Below, piece after piece: positions 17,118-26,645 of a stretch of 64,000 nt of DNA. Source of the stretch: Methanomicrobiales archaeon HGW-Methanomicrobiales-1. Its GTDB lineage: Archaea; Halobacteriota; Methanomicrobia; Methanomicrobiales; Methanospirillaceae. A program made the position numbers and the translations under genes. The notes below the pieces were generated by a model. That model was not told the origin of the DNA. It searched no databases and worked only from the letters and a program-made list of their open reading frames with translations. The stretch spans positions 124,736 to 188,735 of the forward strand of contig PGYM01000001.1 of assembly GCA_002839675.1 (NCBI GenBank). Reading direction: 5' to 3'. Each line of letters begins with the position of its first letter. The stretch's first letter is position 1.

Positions 17118-18924
17118 AGCCCTCTCCATCCTCCCCAACTCCTTTCTTTGCGATCAGTAACAATCCCTGTGCTTCTGCTTTCTGGATCAGGCGGTTGACG
17201 ATCCCAACCACCCTGCGGGTTCCCAGCACTTTTCTCAAGTCCATCTCGCTTGCCATCCGGTGCAGCCGGATGAACTCAAGGATCTTTGCCTCCTGTTCCG
17301 TAAGGCCGAGCTGGTCCGTGATCACCTGCGCGGGAGGACCCGCTGCTGCCCGTTTTTTTACCCGCGGCACATTCATAATCGGGCGATCGGCTGCTGATTT
17401 CTCCTTGCAGGCCCGGATCAGGCTGAGGAAATCCTCAAGGTGAATGGCCCGGGTATGGGCTGGCATCACGTCCATCCCGCTCAGGCAGCAATATTTGCAC
17501 CCCGCATAATCCTGCTCTTCGTGAGCATTGGTCCCGGCAATGAAATACGTCATTGCAAGGAGTTCAAGGCCTTCGGAATTCAGCGTAGCCCGCCGGGCTT
17601 CGAGTTTTGCAAGCAGCTGCTCCATCAGCCGCTTTAAGCGGTGCATAGTGCCGGTCTTATCCACGATCACAGTGGCAACCCGGCTCAGGTCAGCGCTTTT
17701 TTTCACGTTCGATAGAATGTAGAGCATCACTTTCTCGCATTCGCGTCCTTCACCGTGTGCATCGAGGAACTGCGCATAGGAAAGCCCACCCGTAAGGAAG
17801 TCTGCCCGGTACGCCCGGTAATACCAGGACCGGGCTTCTGCGGCATCACCGGCATCTTCGAATAACAGGGCGGTTTCGAGCAGGCTGGCAACGTTCACAT
17901 CCTGCGAAACGTGATTCAGGAATCTCAGCTTTGCTTCTTCTGCAGGTACCCACGCGGTGAGGTGCCGGCGGTACCTGCTCACGATCGTCCGGAGCAGGTC
18001 CAGGTCATTCTTTGTTGCCAGTTCATCGCGGATCAACTGCTCATATGCAGCAAGGGCATCTTTTTTCCTCTCTTCTGTATCAGCCCGGATGGCCAGCAGA
18101 TCGCAGACAAGAAGGCGGTATACCGGCCGGGGCGAGCGCTCTGCCAGCGCCCGTGCGGCACCGAGCGCATCCTCAGTTTTCCCATGTGTCTGCAGGAGCA
18201 GCACATAGTCAAAGTGGATCTCGCAATCCGTATCGGAACCGATGTGATCGGTATAGGCCTCAAATGAAGCCTGCACATCGTAACAGGAGAGAGCTGACAG
18301 GTATTTCCTCAGGACTGCGGGATCCCGGGTCTCTTTGTAGATCCGGTTCGCAGACTCCGCTGCTGCAGGGAAATTTCCGGTCCTGACCAGTGCATCCACA
18401 TATTCATGGCCCGGCGCAGTCCCGCCCCCCAGTATGTCATGTGTGGTGAGTGCCTCTTCTGCCTCGCCAATTCCCAGGAGTGCCTGCATCAAGTGCCGGA
18501 CATCTTCCTGTTTTCTTCCTGTCTGCACGAGCCGTTTGAAGACGGGCAGTGCTGCACGGTAATCCTTGTGGCCGAGAAGATATTCCGCATAACTCCGCAG
18601 GGCGTCCTGGTTGGAGGGATCGAGGTGGACGGCTGTTGCGTACTCCGCAATCGCGCCTTCGTCACTACGGGCTTCGAGCACTTTTGCCAGGTAACTGTGC
18701 ACATAGGAAGAGTCCGGCATCTTCTGTGCCAGGTCCCGGAAAAATACCTCTGCATCGTCAAGTCTCCCCATGTAATAGAGGTTGGTTGCGGCAAGGACGT
18801 CGATCGCAGAATCCTTCCCGGACTCAAGGAGAAGGGAGCAAACCTGACCGGATTCGATATACCGGCCGTCTTCAAAAAGCCGGAACGCCTCTTTCTTCTG
18901 CTCTTCCCGGGATAATGGAATCAT
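17098..18924 (-). CDS. TPR protein with C-terminal winged helix
   Basis: A 608-residue protein made almost entirely of helical tetratricopeptide-like repeats (from about 5 to 470, with repeats such as DAEVFFRDLAQKMPDSSYVHSYLAKVLEA). After a spacer containing VPRVKKRAAAGPPAQ comes a winged-helix domain (about 535-605: LGLTEQEAKILEFIRLHRMA then LRKVLGTRRVVGIVNRLIQKA). This couples protein-protein scaffolding with probable DNA binding. It is the middle gene of a tightly overlapping unit: its start overlaps the glycosyltransferase stop by 4 bases (ATGA) and its end overlaps the BrxD-like ATPase. It is probably the partner or adaptor of that ATPase. Confidence 0.82.
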   Translation of the reverse strand: MIPLSREEQKKEAFRLFEDGRYIESGQVCSLLLESGKDSAIDVLAATNLYYMGRLDDAEVFFRDLAQKMPDSSYVHSYLAKVLEARSDEGAIAEYATAVHLDPSNQDALRSYAEYLLGHKDYRAALPVFKRLVQTGRKQEDVRHLMQALLGIGEAEEALTTHDILGGGTAPGHEYVDALVRTGNFPAAAESANRIYKETRDPAVLRKYLSALSCYDVQASFEAYTDHIGSDTDCEIHFDYVLLLQTHGKTEDALGAARALAERSPRPVYRLLVCDLLAIRADTEERKKDALAAYEQLIRDELATKNDLDLLRTIVSRYRRHLTAWVPAEEAKLRFLNHVSQDVNVASLLETALLFEDAGDAAEARSWYYRAYRADFLTGGLSYAQFLDAHGEGRECEKVMLYILSNVKKSADLSRVATVIVDKTGTMHRLKRLMEQLLAKLEARRATLNSEGLELLAMTYFIAGTNAHEEQDYAGCKYCCLSGMDVMPAHTRAIHLEDFLSLIRACKEKSAADRPIMNVPRVKKRAAAGPPAQVITDQLGLTEQEAKILEFIRLHRMASEMDLRKVLGTRRVVGIVNRLIQKAEAQGLLLIAKKGVGEDGEGYEFTGT

Positions 18925-19625
18925 ACGTTTCCTGAACCGAACCGGATCGCAAAAAGCCCCTTAAGCATCCGGAACATGTCCCGCTTCTGTACCCGCGAGT
19001 CCCCCTGGTTCTGCCAGATGATGGGAACTTCAGTTATGCTGTATCCTGCACGCTGCAGCCGCCAGAGCAGTTCGACATCGAACTCGAATCCCCGCGACGT
19101 CATCTGTGGCAAAACCGTATCGATTGCGGTTTTCCTGAATACCTTTGCCCCGCATTGCGTGTCATTGAAGGTGAGCCCGAAGAGCATCCGTATCAGGAGA
19201 TTAAATGCCCGGCTCTCCATCCTGCGCATAAATCCCTGTCTCACGCGAAGTGTTGAACCCGGCACCCAGCGTGAACCGATCGCACAGTCGGAATCAGCAA
19301 GCCGGGAGAAAAGCCGGATCATCTCACCGATACTTGTAGATCCATCCGCATCGAAGTACCCCACCAGCGGCGCCCGTGCGGCATTGAGTCCTTCGATCAC
19401 GCCGCCTCCCTTTCCCAGCCGGTGATCGAAAACGAGACAGCGGATCGTGAGATCCTTCCGGTTATCTGCGATCCTGCTGACACAATCAGCAGTCCTGTCG
19501 GTCCCGTCACAGACTACGATAAGTTCGCCGTCAAACACTGATATCTCATCAAAGAGGGACTGGATCCGGTTCTCCTCATTGTATGCGGGAATGACGAGAC
19601 TGAACGATACGCCGGGATTGGTCAT
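18921..19625 (-). CDS. Family 2 glycosyltransferase (dolichyl-phosphate sugar synthase type)
   Basis: The protein (234 aa) has a GT-A fold opening FSLVIPAYNEENRI, the nucleotide-sugar motif DADGS (about 93-97), and a QCGAKVFRK motif typical of dolichyl-phosphate glucose or mannose synthases. It would transfer a sugar from a nucleotide donor to a polyprenyl phosphate at the cytoplasmic membrane face for N-glycosylation. It has no membrane segments of its own. It is first in the unit with the TPR protein and BrxD-like ATPase, joined by an ATGA overlap, an unexpected functional mix. Sugar specificity cannot be told. Confidence 0.87.
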   Translation of the reverse strand: MTNPGVSFSLVIPAYNEENRIQSLFDEISVFDGELIVVCDGTDRTADCVSRIADNRKDLTIRCLVFDHRLGKGGGVIEGLNAARAPLVGYFDADGSTSIGEMIRLFSRLADSDCAIGSRWVPGSTLRVRQGFMRRMESRAFNLLIRMLFGLTFNDTQCGAKVFRKTAIDTVLPQMTSRGFEFDVELLWRLQRAGYSITEVPIIWQNQGDSRVQKRDMFRMLKGLFAIRFGSGNV

Positions 19626-19756
19626 GACGGGCTTGCTCCAGGTAATAAAGATGTACAGGTGAAGAGTGTTACGCTATTGTATCGTATGCTTAAGCGGACT
19701 CTTCCGTAGCAACCGGTTTATTGTACTATATTCGTGGGCAGAGTGTCCCAATAACG

Positions 19757-19987
19757 TTACTGGTGTTTGAGCAGGTGCTGGCCAAGCACCGTTGTGGGGC
19801 GATATTTTTCTGCCATATGGAGCGCGGTTTTCCGGAGTTCGTGGTGTTCGGCAAGGCAACTTTCGGGTGGCGGACTTTTTCGGAGGATGGCTGATGTGTT
19901 CTCGGTGATCTGGATAAGTTCTGTTGCGATGACCGCATTGAGCCAGATGAGGTCGGCAAGCATCTCTTTTGTTTCAGGGTCCTGCAT
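19757..19987 (-). CDS. Small conserved hypothetical protein, 76 aa
   Basis: From ATG 19987 (MQDPETKEMLADLIWLNAVI) the product is an all-helical protein with two His-rich helices (LAEHHELRKTALHMAEKY and LGQHLLKHQ). I do not recognise the family. I chose this start because a TATA-like CTTAATAA lies about 25-30 bases before it, suiting a leaderless message. An in-frame ATG at 20044 would add 19 residues with little family-like character. Neighbours diverge (hot-dog thioesterase) and converge. Confidence 0.55.
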   Translation of the reverse strand: MQDPETKEMLADLIWLNAVIATELIQITENTSAILRKSPPPESCLAEHHELRKTALHMAEKYRPTTVLGQHLLKHQ

Positions 19988-20084
19988 GGTGAATAGGTAA
20001 GTCCAACCATCATTATTAAGCAACCGGCTTTTCGACAAAGGCATATTCTTAATCTGTGTCCGGATAAATTCTCATACGAGAATC

Positions 20085-20501
20085 ATGTCCTATCTTGAAA
20101 ATATCCGGCAGCAGGGCCGGAATGCCAACCCGTTCTTTTGCCAGATGGGGATCGATATCGTCAGCTATGATGCAGGAACGGCAGTACTGAAAATGCAGGT
20201 CCGGCCCGACATGCTCAACGGGGTCGGCTGGCTCCAGGGTGGCATGCTCGTGGCGCTTGCCGATGAAGCGATTGCACTGGCTCTCTATACCCTGCTTAAA
20301 GAGAACGAAGGGATTGCCACCATCTCCGAGTCCACCAGTTTTGTCAAAGGGGTACGGGAGGGTGTGATCGTTGCCGAGGCAAAGGTGATCAAGAAGGGCA
20401 GGCGTGTTGCTTTTGCCGAGGCCGAAGTATTCCTGGAAAATGGCGAAAAGACGATGCTTTCCCGGACTTCGGCTGCCTTTGCCGTGACGGCAAAAGAATA
20501 A
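20085..20501 (+). CDS. PaaI-family hot-dog thioesterase
   Basis: A 138-residue single hot-dog domain. The sequence NPFFCQMGIDIVSYDAGTAV, then LNGVGWLQGGMLVALADEAIALAL and a later VAEAKVIKKGRRVAFAEAEV, follows the PaaI/YbgC acyl-CoA thioesterase plan. The helix after the GG pair carries the conserved acidic residue (DEA) used in catalysis by relatives. It probably hydrolyses an aromatic or short acyl-CoA in the cytoplasm; the substrate is unknown. It is a single gene, ending 7 bases from the convergent TPR gene. Confidence 0.88.
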   Translation: MSYLENIRQQGRNANPFFCQMGIDIVSYDAGTAVLKMQVRPDMLNGVGWLQGGMLVALADEAIALALYTLLKENEGIATISESTSFVKGVREGVIVAEAKVIKKGRRVAFAEAEVFLENGEKTMLSRTSAAFAVTAKE

Positions 20502-20508
20502 AAAAAGA

Positions 20509-21231
20509 TTATTCCTTCTTATTTTGGGTCTTCTTCTCTTCTGGTTTTACTTCCGGTTTTCTGAATTTGATATACCAGACAGCGCCAATCGCGACAATGA
20601 TTACCAGGGCAACGACCACCATCATGGTTGTCTGCGAGGCAGAGGCTGCTCCTTTCTGTGCAGCGGCAAGGCCGGCTGTTGCATCGCGGTTGCCGGGATC
20701 CGTTTCAAGGGCTTTGGTATAGGAATCCACTGCTGCGGTGTAATCTCCCATCTTTGAGAGCGTGTCGCCTTTGTTGATCAGGGCAGTTGTATAACCCGTC
20801 TCAAACTTGATGGCGTTGTTGTAGGCTGCGAGTGCGTCCTGATACTTTCCAAGATTATAGTTTGCATAGCCCTTGTTGTTCCAGAGCATCTTGTCCTCGG
20901 GATAGAGCGCGAGGCCCTGGTCAAAGGTCTGGATGGCATCATCATATTTTTTGAGCTGGATCTGTGCATAGCCCTTGTCGCGATAGGTGTACAGCAGGGC
21001 ATCGGACATCTTGATCATGGAGGTGTTGGCTGCGAGCGCCTGGTCAAATGTTTCAATCGCCCTGGTATAGTCATTCGTGTTGAGGAGCACTTCCGCCCGG
21101 TTATAGAGGGTGGTTGCCTCGTCCTTCGGTGCATCGGCGTTTGGAGTTTCGTCCGCTGCGAGCACCGGCGGGATGAAGCAGGCAATCAATGCAAAGATTG
21201 CCAGGATATGAATAATCTGCCTGAAGTTCAT
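20509..21231 (-). CDS. Exported TPR protein with C-terminal membrane helix
   Basis: Residues 1-25 are a signal peptide (IHILAIFALIACFIPPVLA). About four canonical TPR motifs follow (for example YNRAEVLLNTNDYTRAIETF, AYAQIQL-type helices, WNNKGYANYNLGKYQDALAA and LINKGDTLSKMGDYTAAVDS). Residues about 200-222 form a transmembrane helix, and the tail is Lys/Glu rich (KPEVKPEEKKTQNKKE). The TPR domain should lie outside and the charged tail inside. Such proteins are common in Methanomicrobiales; partners are unknown. Confidence 0.85.
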   Translation of the reverse strand: MNFRQIIHILAIFALIACFIPPVLAADETPNADAPKDEATTLYNRAEVLLNTNDYTRAIETFDQALAANTSMIKMSDALLYTYRDKGYAQIQLKKYDDAIQTFDQGLALYPEDKMLWNNKGYANYNLGKYQDALAAYNNAIKFETGYTTALINKGDTLSKMGDYTAAVDSYTKALETDPGNRDATAGLAAAQKGAASASQTTMMVVVALVIIVAIGAVWYIKFRKPEVKPEEKKTQNKKE

Positions 21232-21395
21232 AGCTACTCAGTGAGATGTTTTCGCAAATTAATCTTACTTAAACCATTGCCCGGTACCGGTGCAGATTAC
21301 GCCAGCGGGAAAAGCCTGGTTTTATCCCGTTGCATTCAAGGAAGATAACACTATTAGGATTGTGAGTCAAATATAATGCAATCGGGGAGATTTTC

Positions 21396-22976
21396 GTGAA
21401 GTACATCATTATTACCGGCGGTGTGATGAGCGGTCTGGGCAAGGGCATTACCGCAGCATCAGTGGGACGGATTTTGCAGAACCGTGGCTACCGGGTCACA
21501 GCAGTCAAGATAGATCCCTACTTAAATATCGATGCGGGGACGATGAACCCGGCCCAGCACGGCGAAGTGTTCGTGCTCAAGGATGGCAGCGAAGTTGACC
21601 TTGACCTCGGCAACTACGAGCGGTTTTTAGACATTGAGTTGACCGCTGCTCACAATATTACTACCGGCAAGGTGTACCGGACGGTCATCGACAAGGAACG
21701 CCGCGGCGATTTCCTCGGCGAGACCGTGCAGATCATCCCCCACATCACCGACCAGATCAAGACCTGCATCCGGCAGGCCGCAGAAGAGGAGTTCCCGGAT
21801 GGCACAAAAGCGGATATCTGCCTTGTGGAAGTTGGCGGCACGGTTGGTGATATCGAGAGCATGCCATTCTTAGAAGCAGTCCGCCAGATGCACGGCGAAC
21901 TTCCCGAACACGATATCGTGCTCATCCACGTCACCCTGATTCCCGAAGATACGATGGGCGACATGAAGACCAAGCCCACCCAGCACTCGGTAAAAGCCCT
22001 GCGTGAACTCGGTCTTCATGCAGACATTATTGTCGGCAGGAGCGAGAACCCGATAAGTGCCGGTACAAAACGCAAGATATCCGCTTTCTGCGATCTCCCC
22101 CAGAAAGCTGTTATCTCTGCGGCAACCGCCCCGGATACGTACGCTGTCCCGATGGAGATGGAAAAGGAAGGCATTGCCGATGTGCTCTCCGCTCATCTCG
22201 GGCTCGATAAGAAAGAGGTCGACACCAGCTGGTACCGGGTGGTAAACAAGGAATATACCAACCGCGTGACAGTTGCAATCGTCAGCAAGTACGGCATCGA
22301 GGATGTCTATATCAGCATCAAGGAATCGCTCAAGCACGCAGGTCGTTCACTCTCCACTGAAGTGAAGATTGCCTGGCTGGATGCAGAACGCTATGAGCGG
22401 TGCCATCTCAAGGACTATGACGGCATCCTGATTCCCGGTGGGTTCGGGAAACGGGGCATTGAGGGCAAGATCGAAGCGATCCAGTTTGCCCGCGAGAACA
22501 AGGTGCCATTCCTCGGGCTCTGTCTCGGGTTCCAGCTGGCAACCGTGGAGTACGCCCGTCACGTGGCAGGTTTTGCCGATGCCACGAGCGAGGAGTTCGG
22601 CGAAGGCACCCACGTGATCGGGCTTCTGCCGGAACAGGAAGGTGTCAACGAACTCGGCGGGACCATGCGGCTGGGGAATTACACTGCAGATATCCGTGAC
22701 GGCACGCTGGCAATGAAACTCTATAAGGAAAAGCAGGTTACCGAACGCCACCGGCACCGGTATGAAGTGAACCCGAAGTATATCGGGGACCTGGAGAAGG
22801 CAGGGCTCGTCTTTTCGGCAACCAATAAGAACCGGATGGAGTGCCTCGAACTTCCCGATCACCCGTTCTTCTTTGCCACGCAGTTCCACCCGGAGTTCCG
22901 GTCCCGGCCAACCCACCCGTCTCCCCCGTATCTCGGGTTTGTTGAGGCGTGCAGGGCAAACAAGAGGACAACTTAA
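21396..22976 (+). CDS. pyrG: CTP synthase
   Basis: PyrG aminates UTP to CTP with glutamine and ATP. The 526-residue protein starts at GTG 21396 after GGGGAGA. The synthetase domain (about 1-265) opens [20 protein letters not shown] and includes [21 protein letters not shown]. The class I glutaminase domain (about 290-526) has the nucleophile in LGLCLGFQ (Cys376) and the His/Glu pair in FHPEF near 498-500. The length is standard. It is followed after 12 bases by guaAB, forming a nucleotide-synthesis operon of two glutamine- or ammonia-dependent amidations. Confidence 0.98.
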   Translation: MKYIIITGGVMSGLGKGITAASVGRILQNRGYRVTAVKIDPYLNIDAGTMNPAQHGEVFVLKDGSEVDLDLGNYERFLDIELTAAHNITTGKVYRTVIDKERRGDFLGETVQIIPHITDQIKTCIRQAAEEEFPDGTKADICLVEVGGTVGDIESMPFLEAVRQMHGELPEHDIVLIHVTLIPEDTMGDMKTKPTQHSVKALRELGLHADIIVGRSENPISAGTKRKISAFCDLPQKAVISAATAPDTYAVPMEMEKEGIADVLSAHLGLDKKEVDTSWYRVVNKEYTNRVTVAIVSKYGIEDVYISIKESLKHAGRSLSTEVKIAWLDAERYERCHLKDYDGILIPGGFGKRGIEGKIEAIQFARENKVPFLGLCLGFQLATVEYARHVAGFADATSEEFGEGTHVIGLLPEQEGVNELGGTMRLGNYTADIRDGTLAMKLYKEKQVTERHRHRYEVNPKYIGDLEKAGLVFSATNKNRMECLELPDHPFFFATQFHPEFRSRPTHPSPPYLGFVEACRANKRTT

Positions 22977-22988
22977 AGGAGCAAAAGA

Positions 22989-23906
22989 ATGGTCAATACA
23001 GAGAAATTCATTGCCAAATCCATTGCAGAGATCAAGACCGCAGCCGGTAATGATAAGGTGGTCATGGCCCTGTCGGGCGGCGTGGACAGCTCGGTCTGTG
23101 CGGTACTTGCGGCCCGTGCGATTGGCGACAATCTCATCCCTATCTATATCGATACCGGCCTGATGCGCAAAGGTGAGACCGAACGAATCCGGACGCTCTT
23201 TAGCGATATCCATCTCCAGATAGTCGATGCCAGTGATGAATTCCTTACATCGCTCAAGGGAATCACCGATCCCGAAGCCAAGCGGATGGCAATCGGCGAG
23301 CGGTTCATCCGGGTCTTCGAGCGCGAGGCAAAGAAGGTAGGGGCAAAATGCCTGTTGCAGGGCACCATCTACCCGGACCGCATCGAGAGCGAGGGCGGGA
23401 TCAAGAGCCACCACAACGTGGGCGGTATGCCGCTGCACATGGAGTTCACGAAAGTGATCGAACCGATCCGCGACCTCTATAAGGATGAAGTGCGGGAAGT
23501 TGCCGGAGCCCTTGGTATGCCAAAGGAGATCCAGCACCGGATGCCATTCCCCGGCCCCGGGCTTGCGGTTCGTATCATCGGGGATATCACGAAAGAAAAA
23601 GTGGAGATCATCCGCGAGGCAAACTGGATCGTAGAAGACGAACTGGTCGAGAAGTACCGGCCCTGGCAGTGCTTTGCTGCACTCATTGGCCTTGGCACCG
23701 GGGTCAAAGGCGACAACCGGATCCACGGGTGGATCGTTGCGGTACGGGCCGTGAACTCCCGGGACGGAATGACGGCAGACCCGCTCGATATCCCCTTTGA
23801 GCACCTGGTGAGAATCGGCTCGAGAATTACAGCCGACATTCCCCGGGTTGCAAGAGTTGTCTATGATATCACGGCAAAACCGCCGGCAACCATTGAATAT
23901 GAATAA
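22989..23906 (+). CDS. guaAB: GMP synthase, ATP-pyrophosphatase subunit (subunit B)
   Basis: Archaeal GMP synthase is split; this 305-residue subunit activates XMP with ATP and adds ammonia delivered by a separate glutaminase subunit not in this window. The PP-loop SGGVDSS is at residues 29-35, and the dimerisation region includes [17 protein letters not shown] and the closing [11 protein letters not shown]. An AGGAG ribosome site lies about 7 bases before the ATG. The gene follows pyrG by 12 bases, so both are probably one transcript. Confidence 0.96.
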   Translation: MVNTEKFIAKSIAEIKTAAGNDKVVMALSGGVDSSVCAVLAARAIGDNLIPIYIDTGLMRKGETERIRTLFSDIHLQIVDASDEFLTSLKGITDPEAKRMAIGERFIRVFEREAKKVGAKCLLQGTIYPDRIESEGGIKSHHNVGGMPLHMEFTKVIEPIRDLYKDEVREVAGALGMPKEIQHRMPFPGPGLAVRIIGDITKEKVEIIREANWIVEDELVEKYRPWQCFAALIGLGTGVKGDNRIHGWIVAVRAVNSRDGMTADPLDIPFEHLVRIGSRITADIPRVARVVYDITAKPPATIEYE

Positions 23907-23965
23907 CGTGGAACAAAAACAAAGAAAGATCAAACAAAATCAACCAACAAAGAATTGTGATAAAA

Positions 23966-25096
23966 ATGGAAACTACAAGCCAGTTCAAAGCCCTCGATGA
24001 ACGCTACTTTATGCCTGCGTTCTCGCGGGACATGGCAATCGTCAAGGGCGAGGGATCAACCGTCTGGGATGCAGAAGGAAAACAGTATCTCGACTGTGTC
24101 GCAGGCATTGCAGTCTGCAGCACCGGGCACTGCCACCCGGCCGTGGTAAAAGCGATCTGTGACCAGGCACACCAGCTGATCCACTGCTCGAACCTCTATT
24201 ACGTGCCGCACCAGGGGGATCTCGCAAAGAAACTCGTAGAAATTACGGGAATGCACAAAGCGTTTTTCTCCAACTCGGGAGCAGAAGCAACCGACGGGGC
24301 ACTCAAGCTGGCCCGGGTCCGGACCGGAAGGAAGAAATTTGTTGCCTTTACCCATGGGTTCCACGGACGTACCGTAGGTTCACTCAGCGTTACACACAAG
24401 CCTGCCATCCGCGAGCCGTTCGAACCGCTCGGTATGGTCAAGACCTTTGTCGAATGGGGTGATCTTGACGCGCTGAAAAAGGTCGTGGACAAGGATACCG
24501 CCGGGGTCATCTTCGAACCGATCCAGGGTGAAGCAGGGGTTATCATCCCGCCCGACAGTTTCATTGAAGGCATCCGTGAAATCTGCGATGATGCCGGCGC
24601 TCTCATGATCGCCGATGAAGTCCAGACCGGCATGGGACGTACCGGTAAATGGCTTGCCATGCAGCACACCAAGGTGCAGGCCGATATTGTCACGCTCGCA
24701 AAAGGGATTGCGAGCGGGTTTCCCATGGGCGCACTTGTTGCCCGCGAAGACCTTGAGTTCAAAAAGAGCGAGCACGGGAGCACGTTTGCCGGTGGACCGC
24801 TTGCCTGTGCAGCAGCGCTTGCCACCATCGGTGTGATCGAGAAGATCCTTCCGGATGTTTCCCGGAAAGGCGAGCGGTTCGGCAAGGGTCTGGTTCAGTT
24901 GAACCCCCGTGTCCGCGGGCTGATGATCGGTATGACCATTGGCGACAAATGCCCGGATGTCCAGAAGAAATGTGCTGAAAATGGTGTGCTGGTCAACTGT
25001 GCAGCAGACGGGAACCTGCGTCTTGTCCCGCCGCTGGTGATTACCGATACCGAGATCGACCGCGTGGTCGGAGTGATCAATGGAGCACTTGGTTAG
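23966..25096 (+). CDS. argD: Acetylornithine aminotransferase family (ArgD-like)
   Basis: A PLP-dependent class III aminotransferase of 376 aa, which in the arginine pathway converts N-acetylglutamate semialdehyde to N-acetylornithine. Motifs seen are AFFSNSGAEATDGALKLAR, FHGRTVGSLSVT, the PLP aspartate region IADEVQTGMGRTG and the Schiff-base lysine in LAKGIASGFPMGA. I used ATG 23966, which has GTGAT 4 bases upstream; a GTG 9 bases earlier is in frame but would use that site itself. The next gene, hisC, starts 17 bases inside its end, so they are coupled. Related lysine-pathway or GABA aminotransferase activity cannot be excluded. Confidence 0.92.
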   Translation: METTSQFKALDERYFMPAFSRDMAIVKGEGSTVWDAEGKQYLDCVAGIAVCSTGHCHPAVVKAICDQAHQLIHCSNLYYVPHQGDLAKKLVEITGMHKAFFSNSGAEATDGALKLARVRTGRKKFVAFTHGFHGRTVGSLSVTHKPAIREPFEPLGMVKTFVEWGDLDALKKVVDKDTAGVIFEPIQGEAGVIIPPDSFIEGIREICDDAGALMIADEVQTGMGRTGKWLAMQHTKVQADIVTLAKGIASGFPMGALVAREDLEFKKSEHGSTFAGGPLACAAALATIGVIEKILPDVSRKGERFGKGLVQLNPRVRGLMIGMTIGDKCPDVQKKCAENGVLVNCAADGNLRLVPPLVITDTEIDRVVGVINGALG

Positions 25097-26138
25097 ATCC
25101 TGCTATAAAAAAAAGAGCGGCTATGTCTTTGCCAAAAAAGCGGAGGATATCGCCCGCGAGTACGGGATAAGTAAGATTGCCCGGCTTGCCAGCAATGAGA
25201 ATCCCGAACCTCTCTCTCCCGCTGCATTAGCCGCAGCTGAAGAGGCGCTGCGGACCGTCAACCGGTATCCCGATGAGCGGGTCAACATCCTGATGAATGC
25301 CCTGCGGGCATATTACGGCGACTATCACTTTGTTACCGGTGTCGGGATGGATGGCGTGATCGAGACGATCATCCGCACACTTGTCGAACCCGGAGAGACG
25401 GTGGCCATCTCCACCCCGACTTTTTCCTTCTATGCACTTGCGGCAATGGGCCAGGGTGCGGAAGTAATTACGATACCTCGGGAAGCGGATTTCTCGGTTG
25501 ATTGCGGGAAACTGATTGAGGCTGCCAAAGAGGCAAAGATTACCGTTCTCTGTTCTCCCAATAATCCCACGGGAAATGCAACCTCTGTTGAAGCGGTTGC
25601 CGAGATCCTCGAGGGAATCGAAGGTCTTCTCTTCTTAGACAATGCCTATATCGAGTTCTCCGGTATCGACTATCTCCCCCTCATGAAAAAACACGAGAAC
25701 CTTGTCTTAGGAAGGACATTTTCCAAGGTTTACTCTCTCGCCGGGCTCCGGATAGGGTATGCCTTCACCCCGCGCTGGCTTCCTCCCTGGTACCAGCGGG
25801 CCGGTACACCGTTTACCGTCAATTCGGTATCGGCAGCAGCGGCAGCAGCGGCATTGCCGGACAAGGAACGTGCAGAACGGTATATCGCGCAGGTGAAGCG
25901 GTGGCGCACCCGGTTTGCCGATGAGGTGAAGTACCCGGTGCTCCCTTCGGACGCGAACTTTGTCATGATCGATGTCGCACCTCACAAGAGCGATGCCATG
26001 GTCGAAAGCCTTGCAAGGAAAGGCGTTGTCGTCCGCTCGTGCAGGAGCTTTGCCGGTCTGCCCGACCACTACATCCGCGTGAGTGTCGGTGAGGACTGGG
26101 AGAACGAGTTATTCGTACAGGAGATCAACAAACTATGA
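25080..26138 (+). CDS. hisC: Histidinol-phosphate aminotransferase
   Basis: A class I/II PLP aminotransferase of 352 aa that forms histidinol phosphate from imidazole acetol phosphate with glutamate. Family signatures are LASNENPEPLSPAA near 37-50, the RYPDE segment, CSPNNPTGN for the PLP ring, and the lysine motif RTFSKVYSLAGLRIGY near 218-233. It overlaps argD by 17 bases and the adenylate kinase-like gene by 4, so the four genes 23966-27242 form one operon. hisD lies in a separate unit at 13.4 kb. Confidence 0.95.
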   Translation: MEHLVRSCYKKKSGYVFAKKAEDIAREYGISKIARLASNENPEPLSPAALAAAEEALRTVNRYPDERVNILMNALRAYYGDYHFVTGVGMDGVIETIIRTLVEPGETVAISTPTFSFYALAAMGQGAEVITIPREADFSVDCGKLIEAAKEAKITVLCSPNNPTGNATSVEAVAEILEGIEGLLFLDNAYIEFSGIDYLPLMKKHENLVLGRTFSKVYSLAGLRIGYAFTPRWLPPWYQRAGTPFTVNSVSAAAAAAALPDKERAERYIAQVKRWRTRFADEVKYPVLPSDANFVMIDVAPHKSDAMVESLARKGVVVRSCRSFAGLPDHYIRVSVGEDWENELFVQEINKL

Positions 26139-26641
26139 TGTGTGGCATCACCGGCACCCCGGGCACCGGCAAATCGCTTATCGGCGATGAGCTTGCCCGG
26201 CGGGGGCACACGGTTGTCCACCTGACCGCAACCGTAGGCCCCTATGTGATCGGCGATGATGAGGAGCGCGATGCACAAGTTATTGATGTGGATCGCTGGG
26301 CAGATGAGTTTGTCCCCGTCAACGGTTTTGTCGAGGGACATATCGCCCACCTGCTCCCTTGCGACAAGATTGTTGTTCTCCGCTGCCGACCCGATGAGCT
26401 GAAAAAACGGCTCGCCCAGCGGAAGTACCGGGAGATGAAGATCCGGGAGAACGCTGAAGCCGAGGCACTCGATGTCTGCCTCATCGAGACCGCAGATGAG
26501 TTTGAACCCTCGCAGATCTTTGAACTGGACACCACCGGCCAGGATGCCGCGTATTGTGCCGACCGGATCGAGGGATTTTACCGGGGAGAGATTCCCGCAG
26601 ACTTCGGCCACCTCGACTGGTCGGAATTCCTGGAGATCTAA
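26135..26641 (+). CDS. AK6/Fap7-type adenylate kinase
   Basis: A small P-loop kinase (168 aa) of the archaeal Fap7/AK6 family, which combines adenylate kinase/ATPase activity with a role in small ribosomal subunit maturation in relatives. The P-loop GTPGTGKS lies at residues 7-14. The lid-like LRCRPDELKKRLAQRKYREMK is followed by the family's REN-A-AE segment. The start overlaps the hisC stop by ATGA; a second ATG is adjacent (26138). The CDP-alcohol phosphatidyltransferase follows after 4 bases. Confidence 0.9.
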   Translation: MMCGITGTPGTGKSLIGDELARRGHTVVHLTATVGPYVIGDDEERDAQVIDVDRWADEFVPVNGFVEGHIAHLLPCDKIVVLRCRPDELKKRLAQRKYREMKIRENAEAEALDVCLIETADEFEPSQIFELDTTGQDAAYCADRIEGFYRGEIPADFGHLDWSEFLEI

Positions 26642-26645
26642 AACC

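Noticed and set aside
22347-23933. 528-codon antisense frame over pyrG and guaAB
   Set aside because: It is the mirror of two clearly recognised genes with biased codons, and shows no family pattern of its own.
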